Assembly (NCBI RefSeq): GCF_900156525.1
Contig: NZ_FTPS01000001.1
Span: 930,001 to 994,000, forward strand
Direction: 5' to 3'
DNA length: 64,000 bases
DNA from: Pontibaca methylaminivorans
Lineage (GTDB): Bacteria > Pseudomonadota > Alphaproteobacteria > Rhodobacterales > Rhodobacteraceae
The translations under genes and the position numbers were made by a program. This document shows positions 37,688-45,566 of this stretch, piece after piece (within the stretch, counting starts at the first letter, position 1; every line of letters starts with the position of its first letter). Below the pieces are notes generated by a model. The model was not told where the DNA came from, ran no database searches, and saw only the letters and a list, made by a program, of their open reading frames with translations.

Positions 37688-38878
37688 TCACTCCCGTTTC
37701 ATCCGCGGCTGCGCAAGCTCCACGACGATATCCATGACCACCGCCGCCACCAGCGCCATGAGCACCGTCGGCAGCGCCCCGAGCAGGATAAGGTCGGTCG
37801 CGCTCTGGTTCAGGCCCTGAAAGACGAAGGTGCCGTAACCGCCGCCGCCGATCAGCCCGGCGATGACCGCAAGGCCGATGTTCTGCACCAGCACGATGCG
37901 CAGCCCCGCGAGGATCACCGGCAGCGCGAGCGGGAATTCGATGATGCGGAACCGCTGCCAGCGGGTCATGCCCATGCCGCGCGCGGCCTCGATGCTGGCC
38001 GGCGGCACCGCGCCGAGCCCGGCGACCGTATTCGCCGCGACCGGCAGCAATGAATACAGCAGCAGCGCAAAGAAGGCGGGGGCGAAACCGATGCCCGAAA
38101 TCCCGAACTGGCGTGCACCGGGAATGCTGAGCGCGACCCAGCCAAGCACCGGGATCATGATCCCGAACATGGCAAGCGAGGGAATCGTCTGCAGAAAGCT
38201 GAGCAGCGGGAGCACCATGGCCCGCAGCCGCGCGTGGCGGAATGAAAGCGCGCCAAGGGGAAAGCCGATCAGCGCCGCCGCCGCGAGCGAACCAAGCGAA
38301 AGCTCTGCATGGCGCAGGGTCGCGCGGCGGAAATCATCGGCCCGGCCCTGATATTCCTGCATCGGCGACAACTGGTCGAGCGCCCCGGACCAAAGCAGCG
38401 CCCCGAGCGTCCCGAGCACGGCACCGAGGATGACAAGCCGCGGCCAGGGCCCGGGCCGCATCGCGGCAAGCGCATCCGCCATGAGCAGCACCGCCGCCGC
38501 CAGAAGGCACCAGAACCCGGCCGCCGGCGACACCCGCGCAAGGTCATCCGCCCCGTCAAGCAGCCCCCGCGTCCCCGCGACCAGCAGCAGCACGAGCCCG
38601 GCAAGGGCGACAAGGCTCGCCCCGAGCCGCAGCGAAGCCGGGCGCGGCAGCACTCCGCCGAGCAGCCCGGCGCCGATCCCCAGCAGCGACAGCGCAACCG
38701 GCAGCGATCCGGCGACATCCCAGGGGGCAACGCCCTCGCCCGCGACGATACGGTTCGCGCGCAGGGTCAGGAACGGCAGCAGCAGCGCCCCGGCACCGAA
38801 CAGGGCAAACAGCACCCCCGGCGGCGAAAGCGCGGACGCGCGCCCCTCCGCGCCGGCGGCGGGGGCGGCGTCAGTCAA
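37688..38878 (-). CDS. yehY: Osmoprotectant-type ABC transporter permease, long form (YehY-like)
   Basis: Permease (396 residues) with an N-terminal block of about four or five extra transmembrane helices and a C-terminal permease domain with the EAA-like loop EAARGMGMTRWQRFRIIEFP. This long form is characteristic of YehY. I place the start at a TTG (38878) that overlaps the osmF stop codon (TTGACTGA); the nearest upstream ATG (38932) would overlap osmF by 62 bp. The exact start is uncertain. Confidence 0.8.
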   Translation of the reverse strand: MTDAAPAAGAEGRASALSPPGVLFALFGAGALLLPFLTLRANRIVAGEGVAPWDVAGSLPVALSLLGIGAGLLGGVLPRPASLRLGASLVALAGLVLLLVAGTRGLLDGADDLARVSPAAGFWCLLAAAVLLMADALAAMRPGPWPRLVILGAVLGTLGALLWSGALDQLSPMQEYQGRADDFRRATLRHAELSLGSLAAAALIGFPLGALSFRHARLRAMVLPLLSFLQTIPSLAMFGIMIPVLGWVALSIPGARQFGISGIGFAPAFFALLLYSLLPVAANTVAGLGAVPPASIEAARGMGMTRWQRFRIIEFPLALPVILAGLRIVLVQNIGLAVIAGLIGGGGYGTFVFQGLNQSATDLILLGALPTVLMALVAAVVMDIVVELAQPRMKRE

Positions 38879-39779
38879 GAACCCCGATCTGAACGAGATG
38901 GTCCCGCGCCACCGCCTCGGCCCCCTCGCCACCGACCTGGATACGCCCGTTCAGCTCCTGCAGCACTTCCATGTCGAGCGTCTCGAACACCTGGCCGAGC
39001 ACATCGGCAATCGCGGGATATTCCTCGAGCACCTCGGCCCGCACGACCGGGGCCGGCGCATAGACCGGCTGCACGCCCTTGTCGTCCTCCATCACCACGA
39101 GCCCGGCCGGCGCAATCCCTCCGTCGGTGCCGTAGACCATCGCCGCATTGACACCGGAAGTGCCCTGCGCCGCTGCCTTGATGGTTGCGGCCGTATCGCC
39201 GCCCGAAAGGATCACGACCTGATTTTCGCCCAGATCAAAGCCATAGACCTCCTGCATGGCGGGCAGAACCGCGGGCGAGGAGACGAACTCGGCCGAGGCC
39301 GCAAGCCGCACGTCGCCCCCGTCGGTCACCCATTTGCCGAAATCGCTCATGGTCGAGAGCCCGTTTTCCTCGGCGACCGCTCCGGTCGTCGCGATGGCCC
39401 AGGTGTTGTTCGCCGGGGCCGGCGTCAGCCAGACGATGGCGTTCTGCTCCCCGTCCAGATCGCGGACACGTTCATAGCCCTTGGCCGCATCCTTCCAGAT
39501 ATCGCTGTCGTCTTCGTTGAAAAAGAAAGCGCCGTTGCCGGTATATTCGGGATAGATGTCGATCTGGTCGGCAAGGATCGCCTCGCGCACCACCTGCGTG
39601 CCGCCAAGCTGCAGCCGGCGCTCGACCGGCAGATCGGCATTCTCGAGCGCAAGCGCGATCATGTTGCCAAGCAACCCGCCTTCGGTGTCGATCTTCGAGG
39701 ATACGGTGATGTCGGCCTGCGCGGCCGTCGCGGTGACGACGACAAGGCCGAAGGCGGCGGCGATTCTGGATCGGGTCAT
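38871..39779 (-). CDS. osmF: Osmoprotectant-binding periplasmic protein OsmF
   Basis: Glycine-betaine-type substrate-binding protein (302 residues; OpuAC/YehZ family). It has a signal peptide (residues 1-21, ending ATAAQA) and a mature start DITVSSKIDTEGGLLGNMIA. Family features are LGGTQVVREAI, IDIYPEYTGNG and VLDQ-type end residues. The start at 39779 follows GAGGAG; the longer frame upstream is not a signal sequence. First gene of the four-gene operon. Similar E. coli proteins bind betaine only weakly, so the true ligand is open. Confidence 0.87.
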   Translation of the reverse strand: MTRSRIAAAFGLVVVTATAAQADITVSSKIDTEGGLLGNMIALALENADLPVERRLQLGGTQVVREAILADQIDIYPEYTGNGAFFFNEDDSDIWKDAAKGYERVRDLDGEQNAIVWLTPAPANNTWAIATTGAVAEENGLSTMSDFGKWVTDGGDVRLAASAEFVSSPAVLPAMQEVYGFDLGENQVVILSGGDTAATIKAAAQGTSGVNAAMVYGTDGGIAPAGLVVMEDDKGVQPVYAPAPVVRAEVLEEYPAIADVLGQVFETLDMEVLQELNGRIQVGGEGAEAVARDHLVQIGVLD

Positions 39780-40117
39780 GGGTGCTCCTCTATCTCGATC
39801 TGATCCGGCGCTCGGAGACGACGGGTTCCCGGATCCGATGGTGCGCGCGCGGCCTCCAAAAGAAAACCCCAAATCCCGGCCCCCGGTTCCCTCGGGGGTT
39901 GTCCGCGCCGACAACCGGAAATGCCGGCCCGGATCCGGGTTGGCCCGGAACAGGTATTTACAATACCGGTTATCGGCCCTACTATCCGGCACAGGAGCAT
40001 TGCTCCGGCCCGCAAAGGCGCCAAGTCCGAGCGGGCGCAGGAAAGCCGTCGTGCCCGCTGGTGAGCAAGAAGGGCGCGGCGGCTTTCGTTACCCGCAACC
40101 CGGCAGGAGAGTGATCG
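39780..40117. other. 338-bp divergent control region between osmF and the haemoglobin gene
   Basis: Contains a clear plus-strand promoter with an overlapping palindrome (39953-39985), a small palindrome GGAGCA-t-TGCTCC (39994-40006) just after the predicted transcription start, and the osmF ribosome-binding site. No gene was recognised. No clear osmF promoter was found. Confidence 0.5.
39953..39985 (+). promoter_or_regulatory. Promoter of the haemoglobin gene with an overlapping palindromic operator
   Basis: -35 TTTACA (39957-39962), a 17-nt spacer and -10 TACTAT (39980-39985). The perfect palindrome GGTATT-tac-AATACC (39953-39967) covers the -35. A nearly identical palindrome covers the -35 of nsrR (42729-42743), so this is a likely NsrR operator. 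Confidence 0.7.
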
Positions 40118-40588
40118 GTGGCAGCGCAGACAGTCAAGGCAGTTCATGGCTACAGCGCCGAAAAGCGGGCCCAAATCCGCGAATCTGCTGCGGAAATCGG
40201 GATTGACGAGCCCTATCTTTCGACGCTGGTTGACGAATTCTATACCCGCATCCGCGCCGATGCCCGGCTCGGCCCGATCTTCGACGGTGAAATCGGCGAC
40301 GGCTGGGATGCCCATCTCGTGCAGATGAAGGCGTTCTGGGCCTCGGTGGCGCTGAATGCGGGGATCTATTCCGGCCAGCCCATGCCCGCGCATCTGAAAC
40401 TGGTGGGCGTCGGGGTGACGCCGGAGGATTTCCGCATCTGGCTCGGCCTGTTCCGGGCCACGCTCGAAGACACCGCGCCGACGCCGCAGGCGGTCGATTA
40501 TCTGATGATCCGGGCCGAGCGGATCGCGCGCAGCCTGCAGATGGCTATGTTCGGGCGCGACCCGGCCGGGGTGCCAGCCTTCGGCTGA
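40118..40588 (+). CDS. Group III truncated haemoglobin
   Basis: Haem protein (156 residues) of the TrHb3 group, often involved in nitric-oxide or peroxynitrite chemistry. Helix B/E features include LVDEFYTRIRAD, LGPIF and HLVQMKAFWASV, where the His could be distal; MPAHLKLVGV carries the likely proximal His. The start is GTG at 40118, preceded by AGGAGAG. The N-terminus is about 20 residues longer than usual. The control region shares an operator with nsrR, which supports a nitric-oxide role. Confidence 0.85.
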   Translation: MAAQTVKAVHGYSAEKRAQIRESAAEIGIDEPYLSTLVDEFYTRIRADARLGPIFDGEIGDGWDAHLVQMKAFWASVALNAGIYSGQPMPAHLKLVGVGVTPEDFRIWLGLFRATLEDTAPTPQAVDYLMIRAERIARSLQMAMFGRDPAGVPAFG

Positions 40589-40683
40589 CGGCCACGCATG
40601 CCCCGCCCCTTCCCGCGCCCCCCCGGGCCAGGTCCAGCATCGCCCGCCTTGGGGACGCCGACGTTTCACGCTAAGCCATTATC

Positions 40684-41946
40684 ATGAAACCCAAGATCCT
40701 GACCACGCTGGCCCGCTATGACGGCCGCCAGTTCGGCGCCGACCTGATCGCCGGGTTCACGGTCGCCATGGTCGCGCTGCCGCTCAGCCTGGCCATCGCC
40801 ATCGCCTCGGGGGCCGAGCCGGCCGACGGGCTCATGACGGCGATCATTGCCGGGTTCCTGATCTCGCTGCTCGGTGGCAGCCGGGTGCAGATCGGCGGGC
40901 CGACGGGTGCCTTCATCGTCGTCGTCTTTGGCGTGATCCAGCAGCACGGTTACGACGGGCTGGTGCTCGCGACCTTCATGGCCGGAGGCATCCTGCTGCT
41001 GGCCGGGTTCCTGCGCGCCGGGAACCTGATCGCCTATGTGCCAGAGCCGGTGGTGAACGGCTTTACCATCGGCATCGCCATCATCATCGCCGCCAGCCAG
41101 ATCGAGGATCTGTTCGGCTTCACCCTGGCCGAGGCGCCGGCGAATTTCCTCGAAACCGTCACCGGGCTCTGGGCCGCGCGCGCGACCTGGAGCGGGCCGG
41201 CAACCGCCATCGGCCTTTCCACGCTGGTGCTGATCGTCGTCCTGCGCCGCGTCGCGCCGCGATTTCCGGGGCTGATCCTCGCCATCGCGGCGACCTCGCT
41301 CATGGTGGCGCTGGCCGGGCTGCCGGTGGACACGATCATGAGCCGCTTCGGCGCGCTGCCCTCGCGCCTGCCGATGCCCGCCCTGCCCGCGCTTTCACCC
41401 GGCCGGATGATCGAACTGCTGCCCTCGGCGCTGGTCATCGCCTTCCTCGCCGGGGTCGAATCGCTGCTGTCGGCCATGGTCGCCGACCGCATGATCGCGG
41501 GCCACCACCGCCCCAATGCCGAGGTGCTGGCGCAAGGGGCGGCCAATATCGGCTCGGCCCTGTTCGGCGGGCTGCCGGCGACCGGGGCCATTGCCCGCAC
41601 CGCGACCAATATCCGCGCCGGGGGGCTGACGCCCGTGGCCGGGATCACCCATGCGCTGGTGATCCTGCTGGTGATGCTGTTCGGGGCGGATCTTGCCGGG
41701 CACCTTGCCATGCCCGCGCTTGCCGCGCTGCTTGTGCTGACCGCCTGGAACATGAGCGAGCCCGGCAAATGGGGCCGCCACCTTCGGGCGCGGCGTTCGG
41801 ATCAGGTGCTGCTCGGGCTGACGCTCGTGCTGACGGTGCTTGCGGATCTGACCGTGGCCATCGGCGTCGGGGTCGGGCTCGGGCTTGCACTGCGGCTGCG
41901 CCGGCGGGACGAGCGTCCCCCGGAATGGAGCCCGCCCGAGCGTTGA
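40684..41946 (+). CDS. SulP-family anion transporter without a STAS domain
   Basis: Membrane anion transporter (420 residues) with 12-14 hydrophobic segments. The SulP core is recognised from DLIAGFTVAMVALPLSLAIA at the start, GGPTGAFIVVV, and a later PATGAIARTATNIRAGG region. It ends shortly after the last membrane segment (RLRRRDERPPEW), so the cytoplasmic STAS domain of most SulP proteins is missing. The ion (sulfate, bicarbonate or another) is unknown. No clear ribosome-binding site is seen. It follows the haemoglobin gene by 95 bp. Confidence 0.83.
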   Translation: MKPKILTTLARYDGRQFGADLIAGFTVAMVALPLSLAIAIASGAEPADGLMTAIIAGFLISLLGGSRVQIGGPTGAFIVVVFGVIQQHGYDGLVLATFMAGGILLLAGFLRAGNLIAYVPEPVVNGFTIGIAIIIAASQIEDLFGFTLAEAPANFLETVTGLWAARATWSGPATAIGLSTLVLIVVLRRVAPRFPGLILAIAATSLMVALAGLPVDTIMSRFGALPSRLPMPALPALSPGRMIELLPSALVIAFLAGVESLLSAMVADRMIAGHHRPNAEVLAQGAANIGSALFGGLPATGAIARTATNIRAGGLTPVAGITHALVILLVMLFGADLAGHLAMPALAALLVLTAWNMSEPGKWGRHLRARRSDQVLLGLTLVLTVLADLTVAIGVGVGLGLALRLRRRDERPPEWSPPER

Positions 41947-41977
41947 ACCGAATATGCGACGGCGCCGCTTGAGCAGG

Positions 41978-42244
41978 CTAGAGCGGCGGGCGTTTCGTGT
42001 AATCCACGGCGCTGCAGCTCAACACATTTCCCGCCTGGTCGGCAGTGATGCGCAACCGGCGCCGGGGTGAAAAGAACGTCACACGCAGGCGGCCCTTATC
42101 CTCGCCCTCGCCCCGCTCGAAGCGGCTCGTGATGGTGCCCTCGCGCATCCCCTCGCGGAGCGCCTCGGCGTCGATATGCAGCCCCTGGGCGACGGTTTCG
42201 GCATCGACCTCGATCCGTCCGTCGGAAATTGCGATCCGGGTCAT
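41978..42244 (-). CDS. DUF6522 family protein
   Basis: A small soluble protein (88 residues) starting MTRIAISDGRIEVDAETVAQ, with RFERGEGEDKGRLRVTFF as its most family-like part. I associate this with DUF6522 by memory. It lies 23 bp downstream of nsrR on the same strand, so it is probably in its operon and controlled by nitric oxide. The ribosome-binding site AAGGAG is present. Convergent with the SulP gene. Function unknown. Confidence 0.68.
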   Translation of the reverse strand: MTRIAISDGRIEVDAETVAQGLHIDAEALREGMREGTITSRFERGEGEDKGRLRVTFFSPRRRLRITADQAGNVLSCSAVDYTKRPPL

Positions 42245-42267
42245 GGCTGTCTCCTTCTTGCTGCCGG

Positions 42268-42681
42268 TCAGGCGGGCTCCGCGCTCCAGGCGCAATCGCT
42301 GATGGTGCCGCGGTCCAGTTCGTCGAAGAACGCCTCGCGGGCCGCGGCAAGACGGGCCCGCAGGCGGCAGCCGGAGCGCAGCACGCATTCGCCACCGTCA
42401 GCGCGGAAACATTCGACCAGCGCGAAGCGGCGCTCGAGATGCCGCGCCACCTCGCCCAGCCGGATGCTCTGCGCATCCCGCGCCAGCATCAGCCCGCCGC
42501 CGCTGCCCCGCTGCGTGGTGACGAAGCCGCCCCGGGCGAGGTCCTGCGCGACCTTGGTCAGATGATGCTGCGACACCTGGAACTCGGCGGCGAGCTCGGC
42601 GGTGCTGAAGCGCCGCTCCGGCGAATGGGCAAGCCGCATGAGGATGCGCAGACCGTAATCCGTGAAAGCCGCAAGACGCAT
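42268..42681 (-). CDS. nsrR: Nitric-oxide-sensing transcriptional repressor NsrR (Rrf2 family)
   Basis: Rrf2-type regulator (137 residues). The winged-helix start MRLAAFTDYGLRILMRLA and GGFVTTQRGSGGGLML are NsrR-like. Three cysteines in C-x7-C-x5-C spacing (in VECFRADGGEC and SGCRLR) should hold an iron-sulfur cluster; NsrR loses repression when NO attacks it. The ending TISD also fits NsrR better than IscR or RirA, but RirA uses the same Cys spacing. The start follows GAGGA. The gene carries the same operator as the truncated haemoglobin gene, implying autoregulation. Confidence 0.82.
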   Translation of the reverse strand: MRLAAFTDYGLRILMRLAHSPERRFSTAELAAEFQVSQHHLTKVAQDLARGGFVTTQRGSGGGLMLARDAQSIRLGEVARHLERRFALVECFRADGGECVLRSGCRLRARLAAAREAFFDELDRGTISDCAWSAEPA

Positions 42682-42710
42682 GACCGATCCTCGAAACATT
42701 GACGTGACCA

Positions 42711-42743
42711 ATCATAAGATGTGAAATCGGTGTTGCAAATACC
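42711..42743 (-). promoter_or_regulatory. Promoter of nsrR with an overlapping palindromic operator
   Basis: On the minus strand, -35 TTTGCA (42734-42739), a 17-nt spacer and -10 TATGAT (42711-42716). The near-palindrome GGTATTTGCAACACC (42729-42743) covers the -35. The predicted start leaves a leader of about 23 nt before the ATG. The architecture is the same as at the haemoglobin promoter. Confidence 0.72.
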
Positions 42744-42777
42744 TATTCGAAGCGCCGCCCCCCGGATCCTTGCACCC

Positions 42778-42819
42778 ATGCTTGCGCGGCAATGCTTGCA
42801 CGGCAATGCTTGCATGGTG
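42778..42819 (+). repeat. Three tandem copies of a 14-bp unit
   Basis: ATGCTTGCGCGGCA, ATGCTTGCACGGCA, ATGCTTGCATGGTG, head to tail. It lies between the mscS stop codon and the nsrR promoter. The copies differ at one to three positions. Such arrays can vary in copy number between strains. Confidence 0.75.
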
Positions 42820-42851
42820 CCGGCCGCGTGGCCGCGATCGTCCGGGCGGCA

Positions 42852-43781
42852 TCAGCCGGAGGCATCCCCCGTATTGCCCGCTGTGGCCCCCCTGTCCCGG
42901 ACCGGCAGCCCGCGCACCAGTTCGATGCGCTGGCAGGGCCCGGCGCGGCCGGTTTCGCGCAGGGCGGCGTCGATCAGGCCATAGACCTCGTCCCGGCAAT
43001 CCGTGTCCCGCTCGAACCGTGTCAGCCAGTAGCGCACGGCATAGGTGATGCCATCGCCGTCATAGGCACGCACGCGCACGTCGGGCGGCGGATCCTGTTC
43101 GATCAGTTTCGCCTCCCGCAGCGCCTCGAGCATCAGGCGGCGGGCCTCGGCGATCGCCAGCGCGTGATCCAGGGTGATTTCGATCTGCGCGCGGTATTTC
43201 GGCTTCGGGGCGGAATAGTTGGTGATGCGCTGGCGCGCGATCTGGCTGTTGGGCAGGATCGCATAGACCGAGTTCCGGGTCAGGATGCGCGTCGTGCGCC
43301 AGCCGATCTCGATCACGCGCCCCCGCACCACGCCGTCGATCTCGATCCAGTCGCCGATGCGGAACGGCCCCTCGACGCCCAGCGCGATCCCCGAAAGCGT
43401 GTCCGCCACCACGTTGCGGATCGCGAAACCCAGCATGGCGATGACCAGACCCGAACCGGCCAGCGCCCCGAAGCCGCCCTTTCCCAGGAACAGCGAAATG
43501 GTGGCGACGAGCGCAATGAAGAACAGGATCGCCGCGATCAGATCGGTCAGCAGGCGCGGGTAACGCTTGGCCCGGATCGGGGTCTGGTCGAAGACCAGCG
43601 CGAGAATCCGGCTGAGCAGCCAGGCCGCGGCGAAATAGGACAGCGCGGTGATGCCGAGCATCACGAATTCGCCCTGCTCGAACGGATGCGCCAGCCGCTC
43701 GCGGTTGAACATGAGCCCGATCGCAAGCACCATGAGAGCACCGGGCCAGGCCAGTCGGCGAAGATTTTCCTTGGCGCTCAT
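42852..43781 (-). CDS. mscS: Small-conductance mechanosensitive channel family protein
   Basis: MscS-type channel (309 residues). Four transmembrane segments precede the pore-lining helix (GALAGSGLVIAMLGFAIRNV) and the beta domain starting GIALGVEGPFRIGDWIEIDG, then VVRGRVIEIGWRTTRI, the MscS signature. The cytoplasmic vestibule follows. A strong ribosome-binding site (AGGAGG) precedes the ATG. It protects cells from sudden osmotic downshift; no regulatory site was seen. Its promoter must lie in the 325-bp gap to the binding-protein gene. Confidence 0.88.
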   Translation of the reverse strand: MSAKENLRRLAWPGALMVLAIGLMFNRERLAHPFEQGEFVMLGITALSYFAAAWLLSRILALVFDQTPIRAKRYPRLLTDLIAAILFFIALVATISLFLGKGGFGALAGSGLVIAMLGFAIRNVVADTLSGIALGVEGPFRIGDWIEIDGVVRGRVIEIGWRTTRILTRNSVYAILPNSQIARQRITNYSAPKPKYRAQIEITLDHALAIAEARRLMLEALREAKLIEQDPPPDVRVRAYDGDGITYAVRYWLTRFERDTDCRDEVYGLIDAALRETGRAGPCQRIELVRGLPVRDRGATAGNTGDASG

Positions 43782-44106
43782 CGGGATCCTCCTGTAACCG
43801 GCCGGGCACGACCGCCCGCGAAGGCGGAACGCGCGATGGTCCCCGCCTTATCTCATTTCCTTCCGCGATGGTGCAGAATCTTTCCTGTGGCAGGGCCGCG
43901 AAAGGCGCTGTCGGCGCACGGCCGCGCCCGATCCGCAGGCCGCCGGGTGCAGCGGTTGAGACGGGCCCCGGGGGCTTGCCTCCTGCGGGTGAAAGATCTT
44001 TGGGGAAACCAGCTTGACCTGCTATTCTAACGGATACTCCAGGCGTCGCAAGCCCGCTCCATTCCGGCTCCGGGAACGGCGTCCTGCAACAGGAGGGAAC
44101 ATCACA
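43782..44106. other. 325-bp divergent region between mscS and the binding-protein gene
   Basis: Holds the ribosome-binding sites of both genes (AGGAGG each). A TTGACC at 44014-44019 is a possible -35 for the binding-protein gene, but no -10 lies at the right distance. GC-rich palindromes such as GGGCCCC are present. No gene or RNA was recognised. Confidence 0.35.
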
Positions 44107-45468
44107 ATGACCCGGAACACGACAAACCGGAACAGACCCGAAGATCCGAAACGGCGCCAGTTCATGCAGACCGCAGGGGCGGCCGGCGGCCTTGTCACGC
44201 TCAGCACGACATTCGGCACCCCGCTCTGGGCGCAGAGCGCGCCGCCGCAGGTGCCGATCGGCCAGGTGGTGGCCTTTACCGGCTCGGCCGCCGAATACGG
44301 GAATTTCTATCGCGATGCGGTCGGGCTTGCGCTGATGCAGGTGAACGAGGCCGCGAAAGAGGTCTTCGGCGGGCCGATCGTCTCGAAACACATCGCCGAG
44401 GATTCCAACACCCTGCCGACCCCGGCGATCGAGGCCGCGCGCAAGCTGGTCGAGGCCGACGGCGTGCCGGCGATCGTCGCCGCCTGGTCGAGCGGCGTCA
44501 CCGTGGCGGTGGCGACCTCGGTCACGATTCCGTCGGGGGTGCTGCAGGTCGGCAACGGCACCACGTCGCCGCTGGTTTCGGTGCTGCCCGAGGATGAGGG
44601 CGCCGACCTTCTGTTCCGCACGAGTCCCTCCGACCTCTTGCAGGGTGTGGTTGCCGCCGATCTGGCCGCAGGCAACGTCATGGAGGATTACAAGTTCGCG
44701 ACGGCCGCGACGATCTATATCAACAACCCCTATGGGCAGGGGCTGTCCAACGCCTTCGCGGATGCGTTCGAAAAGCGCGGCGGCAAGGTTCTGGCGCAGG
44801 TTGCCCACCCCGAAGAGGTGCAGCCGACCTATCGTTCGCAGCTCTCCGCCGCCCTGAAGGACAAGCCCGACCTCTTGTTCCTGCCGACCTATCCGGCACA
44901 TACGGCCGCGATCCTCAAGGAAAGCCGCGACATCTTCCAGTTCACGAGTTGGCAGTTCACCGATGCGAACCGCTCGAGCGAAGTTCTGGATGCCGTGGGC
45001 GGCGCGGAACTGGCCGGCAAGCTCGGCACGGTGCCTTCGGCCGACCCGGAATCGGAAAGCTACAAGAGCTTCGTCGACTCCTACAAGGCGGCGTTCAGCC
45101 ACGACCGTATCCCGCCCTTTACCGAAACCACCTATGATGCCGGCATGGTGATCGGGCTGGCACTCGCCAAGGCCATCGCCGACGGGATCACCGATGCGTC
45201 CGAGATCACCGGTAGGGTGCTCGCCGACCAGTTGCGCCCGATCGCGAATCCGCCGGGCGAGCGGATCATCGGCGGCAGCCAGGCGGAAATCACCAAGGCG
45301 CTGCAGATGATCAGGGACGGGCAGGACATCGACTATGTGGGCGCCGGCGGCTCGGTCGATTTCGACCAGAACGGCGACGTGAAGACCCCCGTCGCGATCT
45401 GGAAGTTCACCGAGGACGGCGACGAGACGGTGATGATCGTCAAGGCGGAAGACATCCCCGAGGAATAG
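44107..45468 (+). CDS. Branched-chain amino-acid type ABC transporter substrate-binding protein (Tat-exported)
   Basis: Periplasmic binding protein (453 residues) of the type 1 (LivJ-like) fold. It starts with a twin-arginine signal (RRQFMQTAGAAGG) and a hydrophobic stretch before the cleavage region (PLWAQSA), so it folds before export. Ligand-domain landmarks are PIGQVVAFTGSAAEYG at the start and IYINNPYGQGLSNAFADAF. The start at 44107 follows AGGAGGG. Its transporter genes livM-livH-livF-livG lie convergent downstream rather than in one operon. The substrate cannot be told; the family covers amino acids, amides and urea. Confidence 0.8.
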   Translation: MTRNTTNRNRPEDPKRRQFMQTAGAAGGLVTLSTTFGTPLWAQSAPPQVPIGQVVAFTGSAAEYGNFYRDAVGLALMQVNEAAKEVFGGPIVSKHIAEDSNTLPTPAIEAARKLVEADGVPAIVAAWSSGVTVAVATSVTIPSGVLQVGNGTTSPLVSVLPEDEGADLLFRTSPSDLLQGVVAADLAAGNVMEDYKFATAATIYINNPYGQGLSNAFADAFEKRGGKVLAQVAHPEEVQPTYRSQLSAALKDKPDLLFLPTYPAHTAAILKESRDIFQFTSWQFTDANRSSEVLDAVGGAELAGKLGTVPSADPESESYKSFVDSYKAAFSHDRIPPFTETTYDAGMVIGLALAKAIADGITDASEITGRVLADQLRPIANPPGERIIGGSQAEITKALQMIRDGQDIDYVGAGGSVDFDQNGDVKTPVAIWKFTEDGDETVMIVKAEDIPEE

Positions 45469-45501
45469 GCCACGGGTGGGCAATCGTCCGTATCAGGATC
45501 G

Positions 45502-45534
45502 GGAAAGGGCGCTCTGGATCGGGGCGCCCTTTCC
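45502..45534. terminator. Bidirectional stem-loop between the binding-protein gene and livM
   Basis: Perfect 11-bp stem GGAAAGGGCGC (45502-45512) and GCGCCCTTTCC (45524-45534) with an 11-nt loop, between convergent genes. There is no long T-tract on either side. Confidence 0.7.
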
Positions 45535-45566
45535 ATGTCGGCGGCTGCGCCGGCCATCTGCCCGCA

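Noticed and set aside
42268..42681. RirA (iron regulator) instead of NsrR
   Set aside because: Cys spacing fits both, but the N-terminal and C-terminal sequence and the haemoglobin context fit NsrR better.
43060..45483. 807-codon minus-strand ORF over mscS and the binding-protein gene
   Set aside because: Runs antisense through the binding-protein gene and in another frame through mscS; not protein-like.
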